A DNA stretch of 64,000 bases from Shewanella maritima (GTDB lineage Bacteria > Pseudomonadota > Gammaproteobacteria > Enterobacterales > Shewanellaceae). Shown piece by piece: positions 43,002-51,383 of this stretch; position 1 is the first letter of the stretch, and each line of letters starts with the position of its first letter. The position numbers and the translations under genes are program-made. The notes beneath the pieces are model-generated. The model worked only from the letters and a program-made list of their open reading frames with translations, was not told the origin of the DNA and searched no databases. The stretch spans positions 3,218,501-3,282,500 of the forward strand of contig NZ_CP036200.1 in the NCBI RefSeq assembly GCF_004295345.1, in the 5' to 3' direction.

Positions 43002-44231
43002 TCATTTTTTCGACTTTTTAGGCTTCTTGGCTTTCTTCTTCGTGCCTTTGGCTTTTTTCTTGGTCGGTACGCGTGCTTCTTTGTTATTAGGGCGCAGTGA
43101 TTCGATGATGCGACGTTTTAACGGTTGTTCAATATAGCGCTCAACCTTGGCAACTATGCGCATATCGTGCGCTTCAACCAATGAGATAGCCGTGCCTTTG
43201 GCGCCAGCACGACCTGTACGGCCAATTCGGTGAACATAGGTGTCAGCTGAGCGAGGCATGTCATAGTTAATCACGTGACTAATATCTTCAATGTCGATAC
43301 CACGTGCGGCAACATCGGTTGCTAACAGTACATTGACCTCGCCTTTGGTAAAGCTACCTAAAGCTTGGAAGCGTTTCTTTTGCTCCATGTCTCCACGCAT
43401 AAACGCACATGGGATACCTGCTTGGCGCAGTAAACCTTCAAGGCTAGCAACAACCTCGCGAGTTTTTACAAACACAATGGCGCGTTTAACTTCTTCTTGC
43501 TGCAGTAGATTGCATAGCAAGGCAAACTTGTGCGATTGATTATCAGCTAGGTGGATCCACTGGTGGATTTTGGCTTTCTCGCTACGAGGTGCATCGTCAA
43601 TATCAATCAATACAGGTTCAGTTAGTAGCTCGCGTGCAAAACGGTTTACTCCACCACCTTCAAGGGTTGCTGAGAACAACATGTTTTGCTTGCGGCCTTG
43701 AGCTTCAATCGCAATAGACTGCACGATTGAAGAAAAGCCCATATCTAGCATACGGTCTGCTTCATCAATGATTAGTTGCTCAACTGATGTGGCATCAAAC
43801 AGCTTTTTGTCCAGATATTCGTGCAGTCGGCCTGGCGTTGCAATAAGGATATCAATGTTACCTTCAAGCGCTTCTTCTTGTGGTGCGTAAGGCACGCCAC
43901 CTGTAATTAAACCAATATCGAGGTTTAAGTTGGTTGCCAAGTGACTGGCGTAGCGATGAATTTGGCTAGCAAGCTCACGGGTAGGGCTTAAAATAAGCAC
44001 TCGCGCTTGACCTTTGTAGCGACGTGGAAAGTCGACTAGGTGCTGCATTGCAGGCAGCAAGAAGCTTGCAGTTTTACCTGTTCCAGTGGGCGCGCGGGCT
44101 AAAATGTCTTGCTGCTCCATTGCAAGCGGAATTGTTTGCTGCTGAATGCTGGTTGGGGTTTTATGGCCCATCGCTTTTAGGGACTCAAGAAGGCGATGGT
44201 CAAGTTCGAAATCTTCAAATAACATGGACAT
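43002..44231 (-). CDS. srmB: DEAD-box RNA helicase, SrmB-type
   Basis: This 409-residue ATP-dependent RNA helicase has all core motifs: Q motif (PTSIQQQTIP), Walker A (APTGTGKT), PTRELASQ, DEAD (LIIDEADRM), SAT (LFSATLEG), ARGIDIEDI and HRIGRTGRAG. LEGGGVNRFARELL and the adjacency to trmN (yfiC), as in E. coli where srmB and yfiC are neighbours, support SrmB, a 50S ribosome assembly factor. The C-terminal tail is extremely lysine-rich (KKKAKGTKKKAKKPKKSKK) and would bind RNA non-specifically. Confidence 0.93.
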   Translation of the reverse strand: MSMLFEDFELDHRLLESLKAMGHKTPTSIQQQTIPLAMEQQDILARAPTGTGKTASFLLPAMQHLVDFPRRYKGQARVLILSPTRELASQIHRYASHLATNLNLDIGLITGGVPYAPQEEALEGNIDILIATPGRLHEYLDKKLFDATSVEQLIIDEADRMLDMGFSSIVQSIAIEAQGRKQNMLFSATLEGGGVNRFARELLTEPVLIDIDDAPRSEKAKIHQWIHLADNQSHKFALLCNLLQQEEVKRAIVFVKTREVVASLEGLLRQAGIPCAFMRGDMEQKKRFQALGSFTKGEVNVLLATDVAARGIDIEDISHVINYDMPRSADTYVHRIGRTGRAGAKGTAISLVEAHDMRIVAKVERYIEQPLKRRIIESLRPNNKEARVPTKKKAKGTKKKAKKPKKSKK

Positions 44232-44279
44232 GTCTCACTGGAAACTAGCCGAGCAGTATAACTTATCTGCAGTGTTTCA

Positions 44280-45061
44280 CTAAAGTTTTAAGTAAAAATC
44301 GCGGCAAATTTGCTGCATTTGTTGGCTGTAAAGACCATTTTTATCCTGGATGTGCATATGCTGTTGCAATAACTCAGCAGCATGCGCTGGTAATTCGCCG
44401 CTATTACGTTGCTCTTCAGCGTAAGATTCATGACGTAAACACAACAAAACTCGGCTTGGTGCTTTATGGCTTACAGTGGAAACATTAACCCGTTGCGCCA
44501 GTTGCAGCTGAGTGTTAGCCATAGCCTTAGTAAATGCATCAAGTGACTCACTCGGCAACACTAAGCTTGCTAAGCCTTTTTCTGCTAACAAGGTTTGAAT
44601 GTGTTGCAATAGCTCGTTGAAACTTAAGCTGTTAGTGTGTCTGGCGTTAGCGCGCCTGAGTTCCTGAGTTTGCGGGCCATTGTCAAAGTAGGGTGGGTTA
44701 CATAGGATGTGGTCGAACTTGCCAAGCCCATGCTTGCTACCTATGGCTGCGTTTAGCACGCTAACTTTATTGGGCCAGGGGAGTTTGCCACATTGTGCTT
44801 TGACTGCGCTGCTGCGGCTGCATCGATTTCAACCGCTGTGATAGCAACTGACTCGTGAGTTCGCTGCGCCGCCATCAAACTTAATATGCCGCTACCACTG
44901 CCTATGTCGAGAATGCGTTTGATGCTTTGCTTATCGCTTGGTGTACCCGCAAGCAAATCTTGCTGCAATGGTGCCCATGCGCCAAGTGCTACCGCATCTG
45001 TGCTTACACGCATACCGCACTTGTCATCATCGATATGAAACTGTTTAAACGTAAAAGGCAT
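44280..45061 (-). pseudogene. trmN: tRNA1(Val) (adenine(37)-N6)-methyltransferase, single-base frameshift
   Basis: TrmN methylates A37 of tRNA-Val with S-adenosylmethionine. The first frame (45061 down to about 44781) gives the N-terminus with [20 protein letters not shown] and the SAM motif [17 protein letters not shown]. The second frame gives the catalytic NPPY in FDHILCNPPYFDNG and the C-terminus ending FYLKL. They meet at a four-G run on the plus strand (44778-44781, CCCC in the coding strand). One more C there restores serine-proline-tryptophan-proline and a 260-residue protein. Nothing else is damaged. A homopolymer miscount in sequencing is the simplest reading; a real loss is possible since E. 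coli tolerates trmN mutants. Confidence 0.88.
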
Positions 45062-45497
45062 TCAGGCATTCAATTTGCTGCTGGTCGTTGCCGCGCAGTT
45101 TACCTCTATCTATTAACTGAAACTAGGGGCCTTAATGCCGCGGCTTGTTTGTTGCAAACTGGGCGTTAATGTATCGCTATAGTTACTGCTCTGTATTGGT
45201 TGTTGAACGCTTTTTGGTGTTTTTGGTTGGATGTACTGTATCAACTTGTTTGCAGCGAATATCTTTGTTATTTGTGTCTGCTACTGCATTACAACTTGAA
45301 TAAACCTGTTGGGTTAGACTGCTTGCGTAAGCTAAATATGCATAGGGTTTGACTAGGTTTTCTATTCGACTTGTTGCCAAGGAATCATGAGGGCGGGTTG
45401 CCTAGTTTACGCATCTTGCAACAACTAGGCGCTAGATTAAATGCAACGAATCACTTAAGTTAACAAAATACTTACAAGAAGAAATAGGAAACACAGC
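45062..45497. other. Gene-free stretch between trmN and brnQ
   Basis: A 65-codon minus-strand frame (45183-45380) exists, but it has no clear ribosome site and a low-complexity T/N/K-rich end, so I do not call it. The two divergent promoters must lie here. I see no repeat or RNA. Confidence 0.4.
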
Positions 45498-46820
45498 GTG
45501 CAAACCAGCCAAATGACCCTAACCGATACGTTAGGATTGGGTTTTATGACTTTCGCCTTCTTTTTAGGCGCAGGTAACCTTATTTTTCCTCCTTTTGCGG
45601 GCATGATGGCCGGCGAAAACATGTCTCTAGCTATGCTTGGCTTTTTAATTACCGCGGTGGGTTTACCATTGGTCGGCTTGATTGCTGTTGCCAAAGCTAA
45701 AGGCGAGATTATGGCGCATTTGCCAGTCTTTGCTGCTACAGCACTTGCTGTGGCAATTTATATTATTATTGGTCCAGCCTTTGCTGCGCCTCGTACCGGT
45801 CTGGTGGCTTATGAGATTGGCGCTGTACCATTTTTATCAAACCCAAATGCCACTACTGTGATTGCTGGTGCGACGTTTAACATCTCGCAGCTGGTTTATT
45901 CCATTGTGTTTTTTGGCATTGTGATGCTGCTGTCACTATTCCCAGGTAAGCTACTCGATAATGTAGGTAAAGTGCTCACGCCAATTTTGATTATCCTACT
46001 TGTGGGTTTGGCCTTGTCGGTAATGTTTATTCCTGGCTCAGAAGTCGGCGCCCCAGTAGGCGACTATCAAGCTAACGCATTAACCAAAGGCTTCCTTGAA
46101 GGGTACAACACCATGGATACCCTAGCTTCGCTAATGTTCGGTATGTTGATTATCGATCTGCTGCGTAAAAAGGGGGTTGAAGATACCAAGCTGCAAACCA
46201 AGTACCTTATTCGCGCAGCGTTAATTGCTGCTGGTGGTTTAGCTTTTGTGTATGTGTCTCTATTCTTCTTGGGTGCGACAGCCGGTGATTTAGCAGCCGG
46301 TGCCGATAACGGCGGGGTAATTTTAACCAATTATGTCACCCATGAGTTTGGCACTATGGGAACTGTGTTGTTATCAACTGTTGTGACACTTGCATGTTTA
46401 ACCACCGCAGTGGGTTTAGTGTCTGCATGTTCTGACTTTTTCAACGACTTGCAGCCGCGCTTTACCTACAGTCAATATGCTGTGTTCTTCAGCGTTGTGA
46501 GCGCAACGATTGCTAACGTCGGACTGGCAGAGCTAATTAGCATTAGCGTACCTGTGTTGATGACCATTTATCCTGTTGCGATTGCGCTGGTATTGGTTAC
46601 CCTGGTTGGACACCTGTTCCCTAATCAGCAATTTGCCCATCGTGCGGTACTTGCTGTGGCTTTATTCTTCGGTATTTTTGATGGCATTAAAGCTGCTGGT
46701 TTTGAAGTGCACTTCTTCGATTGGGTGCCACTGCAGTCACAGGGTATGGCTTGGGTGATCCCAACAACGCTAATGATGATTGCCAGTTTGTTTATTGGTA
46801 AAAAACAAACCGCTCAATAG
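45498..46820 (+). CDS. brnQ: Branched-chain amino acid:cation symporter
   Basis: This 440-residue inner-membrane protein with about 12 helices belongs to the LIVCS family, which imports leucine, isoleucine and valine with Na+ or H+. Its start region GLGFMTFAFFLGAGNLIFPPFAG is the family signature, with IIGPAFAAPRTGLVAYEIG in helix 3. It begins at GTG, preceded by AGGA; an ATG 15 bases further is possible but would cut the leader. It is monocistronic with a strong terminator. Confidence 0.95.
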   Translation: MQTSQMTLTDTLGLGFMTFAFFLGAGNLIFPPFAGMMAGENMSLAMLGFLITAVGLPLVGLIAVAKAKGEIMAHLPVFAATALAVAIYIIIGPAFAAPRTGLVAYEIGAVPFLSNPNATTVIAGATFNISQLVYSIVFFGIVMLLSLFPGKLLDNVGKVLTPILIILLVGLALSVMFIPGSEVGAPVGDYQANALTKGFLEGYNTMDTLASLMFGMLIIDLLRKKGVEDTKLQTKYLIRAALIAAGGLAFVYVSLFFLGATAGDLAAGADNGGVILTNYVTHEFGTMGTVLLSTVVTLACLTTAVGLVSACSDFFNDLQPRFTYSQYAVFFSVVSATIANVGLAELISISVPVLMTIYPVAIALVLVTLVGHLFPNQQFAHRAVLAVALFFGIFDGIKAAGFEVHFFDWVPLQSQGMAWVIPTTLMMIASLFIGKKQTAQ

Positions 46821-46852
46821 GGTTTATCAATAAAGCTTTAGCCTTGTAAATT

Positions 46853-46891
46853 GGCGCTATGTTATGTTTTGCATAACCTAGCGCTTTTTTA
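46853..46891 (+). terminator. brnQ terminator
   Basis: GGCGCTATGTTATG and GCATAACCTAGCGC pair with one mismatch around TTTT and are followed by six T. It ends only about 12 bases before xerD. Confidence 0.83.
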
Positions 46892-46902
46892 ATGAGTTCT
46901 CT

Positions 46903-47838
46903 TTGTCAAAACAATCGAAATTGTCAGCAGTAAAAAACGACACCAAGCCACAAAGCAATCCCGTTATCGATGCGTTTTTAGATGATTTATGGTCATCACG
47001 CGGTGTAAGCGACAACACGCTCGCGTCTTATCGCACTGATCTTGCCCATCTCAATGCATTTTTCGCTAAGCGTAAGCAAAGGCTACAGGATGCGGGTACT
47101 CAAGATATTCGCGATTATCTTGCACACCGTTTTGAACAGGGTTACGCCAAATCAAGCAGTGCTAGGCTATTGAGTAGCGTTAGGCGTTTTTATCGCTATT
47201 TGGTGCGCAGTGGGCAGCGTGAAGATGACCCAAGTGCGTTGTTAGAGTCACCTAAACAGGCGCGGCATATTCCCGATACATTATCAGAAGCGCAAATTGA
47301 TGCATTATTGAATGAGCCAGATACCGAAGACCCAATAGAGCATAGAGATAAGGCGATGCTTGAGCTGCTGTATGCCACAGGGCTGCGAGTAACTGAGCTT
47401 GTCAGCTTAACCATGGAGCAGATCAGTTTGCGCCAAGGTGTTGTGCAAATTGTGGGTAAAGGCGGTAAAGAGCGTCTAGTTCCTATGGGCGAGCTTGCAG
47501 TTGATGAGGTGATGCAATATTTGAAACTGGCGCGACCAATTTTGCTTAATGATAAACCATCAGATGTATTGTTTCCGTCTAAACGTGCTAAGCAAATGAC
47601 TCGGCAAACCTTTTGGCATCGTATTAAGTTATACACCAGTCGCGCTGGCATAACCGCTGATTTGTCGCCTCATACATTGCGCCATGCATTCGCCACTCAC
47701 CTGCTTAATCATGGTGCCGATTTAAGGGTGGTGCAGTTACTGCTAGGCCATAGTGATTTATCTACAACACAAATATACACCCATGTGGCTAAAGCCAGGC
47801 TTCAATCTTTACATCAGAGTCACCACCCGCGGGGTTAG
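46903..47838 (+). CDS. xerD: Site-specific tyrosine recombinase XerD
   Basis: XerD works with XerC at dif to resolve chromosome dimers under FtsK. The 311 residues (TTG start) show an N-terminal SAM-like core-binding domain (to about 120) and the catalytic domain with Arg162 (GLRVTELVSL), Lys186 (VGKGGKERLVP), His257 and Arg260 (SPHTLRHAFATHLL), His283 (LLGHSDLSTTQ) and nucleophile Tyr292 (IYTHV). The xerD-dsbC-recJ order is the conserved gammaproteobacterial one and separates it from phage integrases. The TTG start lacks a strong ribosome site and the first 20 residues are uncertain. Confidence 0.95.
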   Translation: MSKQSKLSAVKNDTKPQSNPVIDAFLDDLWSSRGVSDNTLASYRTDLAHLNAFFAKRKQRLQDAGTQDIRDYLAHRFEQGYAKSSSARLLSSVRRFYRYLVRSGQREDDPSALLESPKQARHIPDTLSEAQIDALLNEPDTEDPIEHRDKAMLELLYATGLRVTELVSLTMEQISLRQGVVQIVGKGGKERLVPMGELAVDEVMQYLKLARPILLNDKPSDVLFPSKRAKQMTRQTFWHRIKLYTSRAGITADLSPHTLRHAFATHLLNHGADLRVVQLLLGHSDLSTTQIYTHVAKARLQSLHQSHHPRG

Positions 47839-47964
47839 GAAACTTAAATGAGTGACTCTTGCCTTAAAAATTTTTTATTAAAGTTGCGTTAATTGGGCAT
47901 TCTCTGTAAGTTTTGCTCAGCAACTCAGGTCTAAATAGTTAGATCTCATTCAATAGGAATAAAC

Positions 47965-48702
47965 ATGAAAGTTCGTTTTTCGCTGGCGTTGATTGCTGGT
48001 TTGATATTTTCGCCTGTTACTTTGGCCGCTAACTCAACTGGCAGCATCGAAGACAAACTAACAGAGCAGCTTGTAGATAAGCTAAACGTTGATGTAGTGA
48101 GCATGGAAAAAGCACCTATCGAAGGGCTTTACCAGGCGGTAACTAAACAAGGTATGCTTTACATTAGTGAAGACGGTAGCAAGTTAATCCACGGTAATAT
48201 CTATGCGTTAGATAACAACATGGAAAACCTAAGTGACACCGCATTTAATGCTGCGATGGCCGCACCACGTTTAGAAATGCTTAAGCCATTTGAAAAAGAC
48301 ATGCTGGTTTACAAAGCAAAAAACGAAAAGTATGTGGTCACCGTATTCACCGATGTTGATTGCGGTTACTGCCGTAAACTCCACAACGAAATGCAAGGCT
48401 ACAATGATTTAGGCATTACCATCCGTTACTTGGCTTACCCGCGCCGTGGCGTGCCTTCAGCTAACGCAGATGAGATGCAAGCCGTTTGGTGTGCAAAAGA
48501 CCCGCTAAAAGCGATGACTGAAGCTAAGTCTGGCGGTAATGTTAAGGCAGCAAGCTGTGATGTTGATATCAGCAAGCAGTTTTACCTAGGTCAACAGTTT
48601 GGTATTTCAGGTACACCTGCCATCGTATTAGAAAATGGCTCTGTTATTCCTGGTTATCAGCCGCCAGAACGTTTACTTAAAACGCTTCAGCGCGCGTTAT
48701 AA
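47965..48702 (+). CDS. dsbC: Periplasmic thiol:disulfide isomerase DsbC
   Basis: DsbC reshuffles wrong disulfides in the periplasm and is kept reduced by DsbD. The 245 residues begin with a signal peptide (cleavage about residue 21, TLAA), then the N-terminal dimerisation domain, then a thioredoxin domain with the active site Cys133-Gly-Tyr-Cys136 (VDCGYCRKLH) and the cis-proline loop GISGTPAIV. A second cysteine pair is seen in WCAKDP and AASCDV. The gene lies between xerD and recJ as usual. Confidence 0.97.
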   Translation: MKVRFSLALIAGLIFSPVTLAANSTGSIEDKLTEQLVDKLNVDVVSMEKAPIEGLYQAVTKQGMLYISEDGSKLIHGNIYALDNNMENLSDTAFNAAMAAPRLEMLKPFEKDMLVYKAKNEKYVVTVFTDVDCGYCRKLHNEMQGYNDLGITIRYLAYPRRGVPSANADEMQAVWCAKDPLKAMTEAKSGGNVKAASCDVDISKQFYLGQQFGISGTPAIVLENGSVIPGYQPPERLLKTLQRAL

Positions 48703-48748
48703 TCGTCAGCCGTAAACATACCCACATAGCTGGGTGAATAAACTACTT

Positions 48749-48776
48749 GAAGGTGAGCTCAGGCTCACCTTTTGTT
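48749..48776 (+). terminator. dsbC terminator
   Basis: AAGGTGAGC and GCTCACCTT around TCAG, followed by TTTG. Confidence 0.8.
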
Positions 48777-48825
48777 TACCTTTTGCTAGTTAGTTGCTAG
48801 CTTATTTGGCTTACATTTAGCCTTA

Positions 48826-48987
48826 ATACCAATTGGGATAAGTAAGTGATCGGATATTAGGCAGGAAAAATCGTTTAAAACAAGGCGGAAATTGCAGCTA
48901 GCTAGTTGTTCTACCTACAAAACTTCTAACGAAGTTATAAGCGATTTTAACCAGTAAGAATGATCACGTTCTTGTGCTAATTGGTAT
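48826..48987. repeat. Repeat element C with ATACCAATT ends
   Basis: This ~162-bp non-coding element starts with ATACCAATTGG and ends with the complement CTAATTGGTAT. An internal region (AATCGTTTAAAACAAGG and later AAGCGATTTTAACC) shows further inverted symmetry. It resembles the short ATACCAATT-ended repeats common between genes in Shewanella and Vibrio. There is only one copy in this window. Confidence 0.6.
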
Positions 48988-49037
48988 AATTTCTATCGCA
49001 TATTTATTGCTCAGTTATCGCACTTTTATAGGTCTCC

Positions 49038-50761
49038 ATGTCGCATTCTATTGTCCGTCGCCCTCAGGTTGATGACTCACATTTATCAGCTATTGAATCT
49101 CGTCTAATCCGCCAGCTTTACGCCCGCCGCGGTGTTTGCACTGAGCATCACGACCTCTCACTTAAGCATCTGTTAAGACCCAATACCATGATGGGGATCG
49201 ACGCTGGCGCACAGATTATTGCTGATGCAATCCAAGCCAATAAAGCCATTATGATTGTTGGCGACTTTGACGCTGATGGCGCTACCTCCACAAGCGTGTG
49301 CATGCTGGCATTGAAAATGATGGGCGCTGCCAAGGTTAATTACCTGATCCCGAATCGCTTTGAGTATGGCTATGGTTTAAGCCCTGAGATTGTTGCAGTT
49401 GCTGCGGCGCAAGGGGCGCAGTTATTGATTACCGTTGATAACGGCATATCATCTATCGAAGGCGTGAGCGCAGCTAAAGCTGCGGGCATGCAGGTTGTGG
49501 TAACCGACCATCATTTGCCTGGACGTGAGCTACCTGATGCTGATGCCATTGTGAATCCAAACCAGCAAGGCTGTGAGTTTGCTAGTAAAGCCATTGCCGG
49601 TGTCGGTGTGGCGTTTTATTTAATGTCAGTACTGCGAGCAACCCTTGCTAAACGAGGCTGGTTTGATGCTCAGCAAATTGCCGAGCCAAATCTATCTAAC
49701 TTGTTGGATATCGTAGCTTTAGGCACTGTGGCCGATGTGGTGGCGCTAGATGCTAATAACCGCCGCTTGGTACAAGCAGGTATGCAAAGGGTAAAAGCAG
49801 GGCGTTGCCGCCCGGGGATCACTGCGTTATTAGAAGTGGGGAAACGTACTCCTCAGCGTCTTGTTGCAGCTGATTTTGGCTTTGCTGTCGGCCCTAGATT
49901 AAATGCGGCTGGGCGGTTAGATGAAATGGCGTTAGGTGTCGAAACCTTATTGTGTGACGACATTATGAAAGCAAGGCAAATGGCTGCTGAACTTGATGGC
50001 TTAAATCAAGAGCGCCGCGAGCTAGAAACTGGCATGCAACAAGAAGCGCTCAAGTTTTTAGATGCGATGGCGCTCAATGAAGCTGAGCTACCTTGGGGCA
50101 TCGCACTGTTTCAGGATGACTGGCATCAGGGCGTGATTGGTATTTTAGCGTCAAGAATTAAAGATAGGTATCACCGCCCAGTGATTGCTTTTGCTGATGC
50201 AGGTGAGGGAGAAATTAAAGGCAGTGCGAGATCCATTAAGGGCCTGCACATGCGTGATTTGCTCGATGCGATTAACACCCAAAACCCCGGGATGATCATT
50301 AAGTTTGGTGGTCATGCTATGGCAGCAGGCTTATCGATTCACGCAGACCGCTTTGCTGATTTTTGTTTGGCTTATGATGCCATGGTGAAGCAAACACTGG
50401 ATAAAGAGCAATTGGCTGGTGAAGTGCTATCTGATGGTGAGCTTGCTATCGCTGAGTTAAATCTGGAGACGGCGCATCTGCTGCGTCAAGCTGGCCCTTG
50501 GGGCAAGCGTTTGAAGAGCCGGTGTTTGATGGGTACTTTAGAGTAGTGCAGCAACGCATTGTTGGCGAGAAGCATTTAAAGCTGCTAGTTGAAACCGAGT
50601 GCGGCGCGCTAATGCTTGATGCGATTGCATTCAACATTGATTTAAAGGTTTGGCCAGATGCCACCATTAGTCATGCCAGAATCGCTTATAAGCTTGATGT
50701 AAATGAGTATCGCGGTAATCAAACTGTGCAACTTATGGTGGAACATATTGAGCCTATGTAA
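49038..50761 (+). pseudogene. recJ: Single-stranded-DNA exonuclease RecJ, single-base frameshift
   Basis: RecJ degrades single-stranded DNA 5' to 3' in recombination and mismatch repair. The first frame has the DHH-family motifs VGDFDADGATST, ITVDNGISS, VVTDHHLPG, FAVGPRLNAAGRLD and FGGHAMAAG. At the run TTGGGGCAAGC (50499-50504) the frame changes: the first product ends falsely at 50546, while the other frame continues with AFEEPVFDGYFRVVQQR to 50761. One extra G or C in the run restores proline-tryptophan-glycine-glutamine and a 574-residue protein, the usual size. If real, the mutation removes the C-terminal OB domain (about 90 residues). A homopolymer error is likely. It follows dsbC as expected. 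Confidence 0.9.
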
Positions 50762-50798
50762 CCAAGGCGGGACACCGAAGTAAGAGAGAATATTCTAT

Positions 50799-50826
50799 GG
50801 GCTAACGTTATTGCGTTGGCCTTTTA
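50799..50826 (+). terminator. recJ terminator
   Basis: GGCTAACG and CGTTGGCC pair with one G-U around TTATTG, then TTTT. Confidence 0.68.
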
Positions 50827-50924
50827 GTTGTGTTGCTTAGAAGAGGTTTGGTAGAGGCGCTGATAGTTTATACGGAAGTCGCTTATACAAGAGTCGCTAA
50901 TAAAAGAATGATTAAACGCCAAAA

Positions 50925-50955
50925 ACAAAAAAGCCTCGCATTGCGAGGCTTTTTC
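50925..50955 (-). terminator. tRNA-Phe terminator
   Basis: AAAGCCTCGCA and TGCGAGGCTTT form a near-perfect palindrome downstream of the minus-strand tRNA, with a T-rich tail on that strand. Confidence 0.85.
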
Positions 50956-50987
50956 AGGTGTCGAAGTTATCAAGCACCTTAAGAATA

Positions 50988-51063
50988 TGGTGCCCGAACC
51001 CGGAATCGAACCAGGGACACGAGGATTTTCAATCCTCTGCTCTACCAACTGAGCTATTCGGGC
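50988..51063 (-). tRNA. tRNA-Phe (GAA anticodon)
   Basis: The 76-base minus-strand sequence folds as a normal cloverleaf. The acceptor stem is GCCCGAA with TTCGGGC, the D arm contains AGCTCAGTTGGTAGAGC, the anticodon stem-loop is GAGGATTGAAAATCCTC with GAA at the centre, and the T arm contains GGTTCGATTCC. The CCA end is encoded (50988-50990). A terminator follows at 50925-50955. Confidence 0.97.
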
Positions 51064-51383
51064 GACGGGCGCTATTAAACGAGTTTTATGGCTTGGAGTC
51101 AAACGATTTTTGTAAAAAACTGCTTTTACTGGTGTGTTTGCGCAAGAATTCCCCAGCTTTGCCAATCTTTGTTGTGCTCAGTCTTATTGAGCGTATTCAC
51201 AATTGAGGAAACCGGAATTCAGCGCAAATGAGCTAAACCATCTCTTGGTCACTCACTTGACACTAACTATCCAAGCTTAGTGAAATTAATTCAATCAATT
51301 AGCAAATTTTTCTATCACTTCTACGGTCTATTAAATTAACTTACTCTTAAGGCCTTCAACTAATAACAATTGAGAACTAGCAT

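Noticed and set aside
45183..45380. A 65-codon minus-strand frame between trmN and brnQ
   Set aside because: No ribosome site, low-complexity end, and no family resemblance.
46903..47838. The tyrosine recombinase as a phage or island integrase
   Set aside because: Length, motifs and the conserved xerD-dsbC-recJ order identify chromosomal XerD; no att repeats or phage genes are near.
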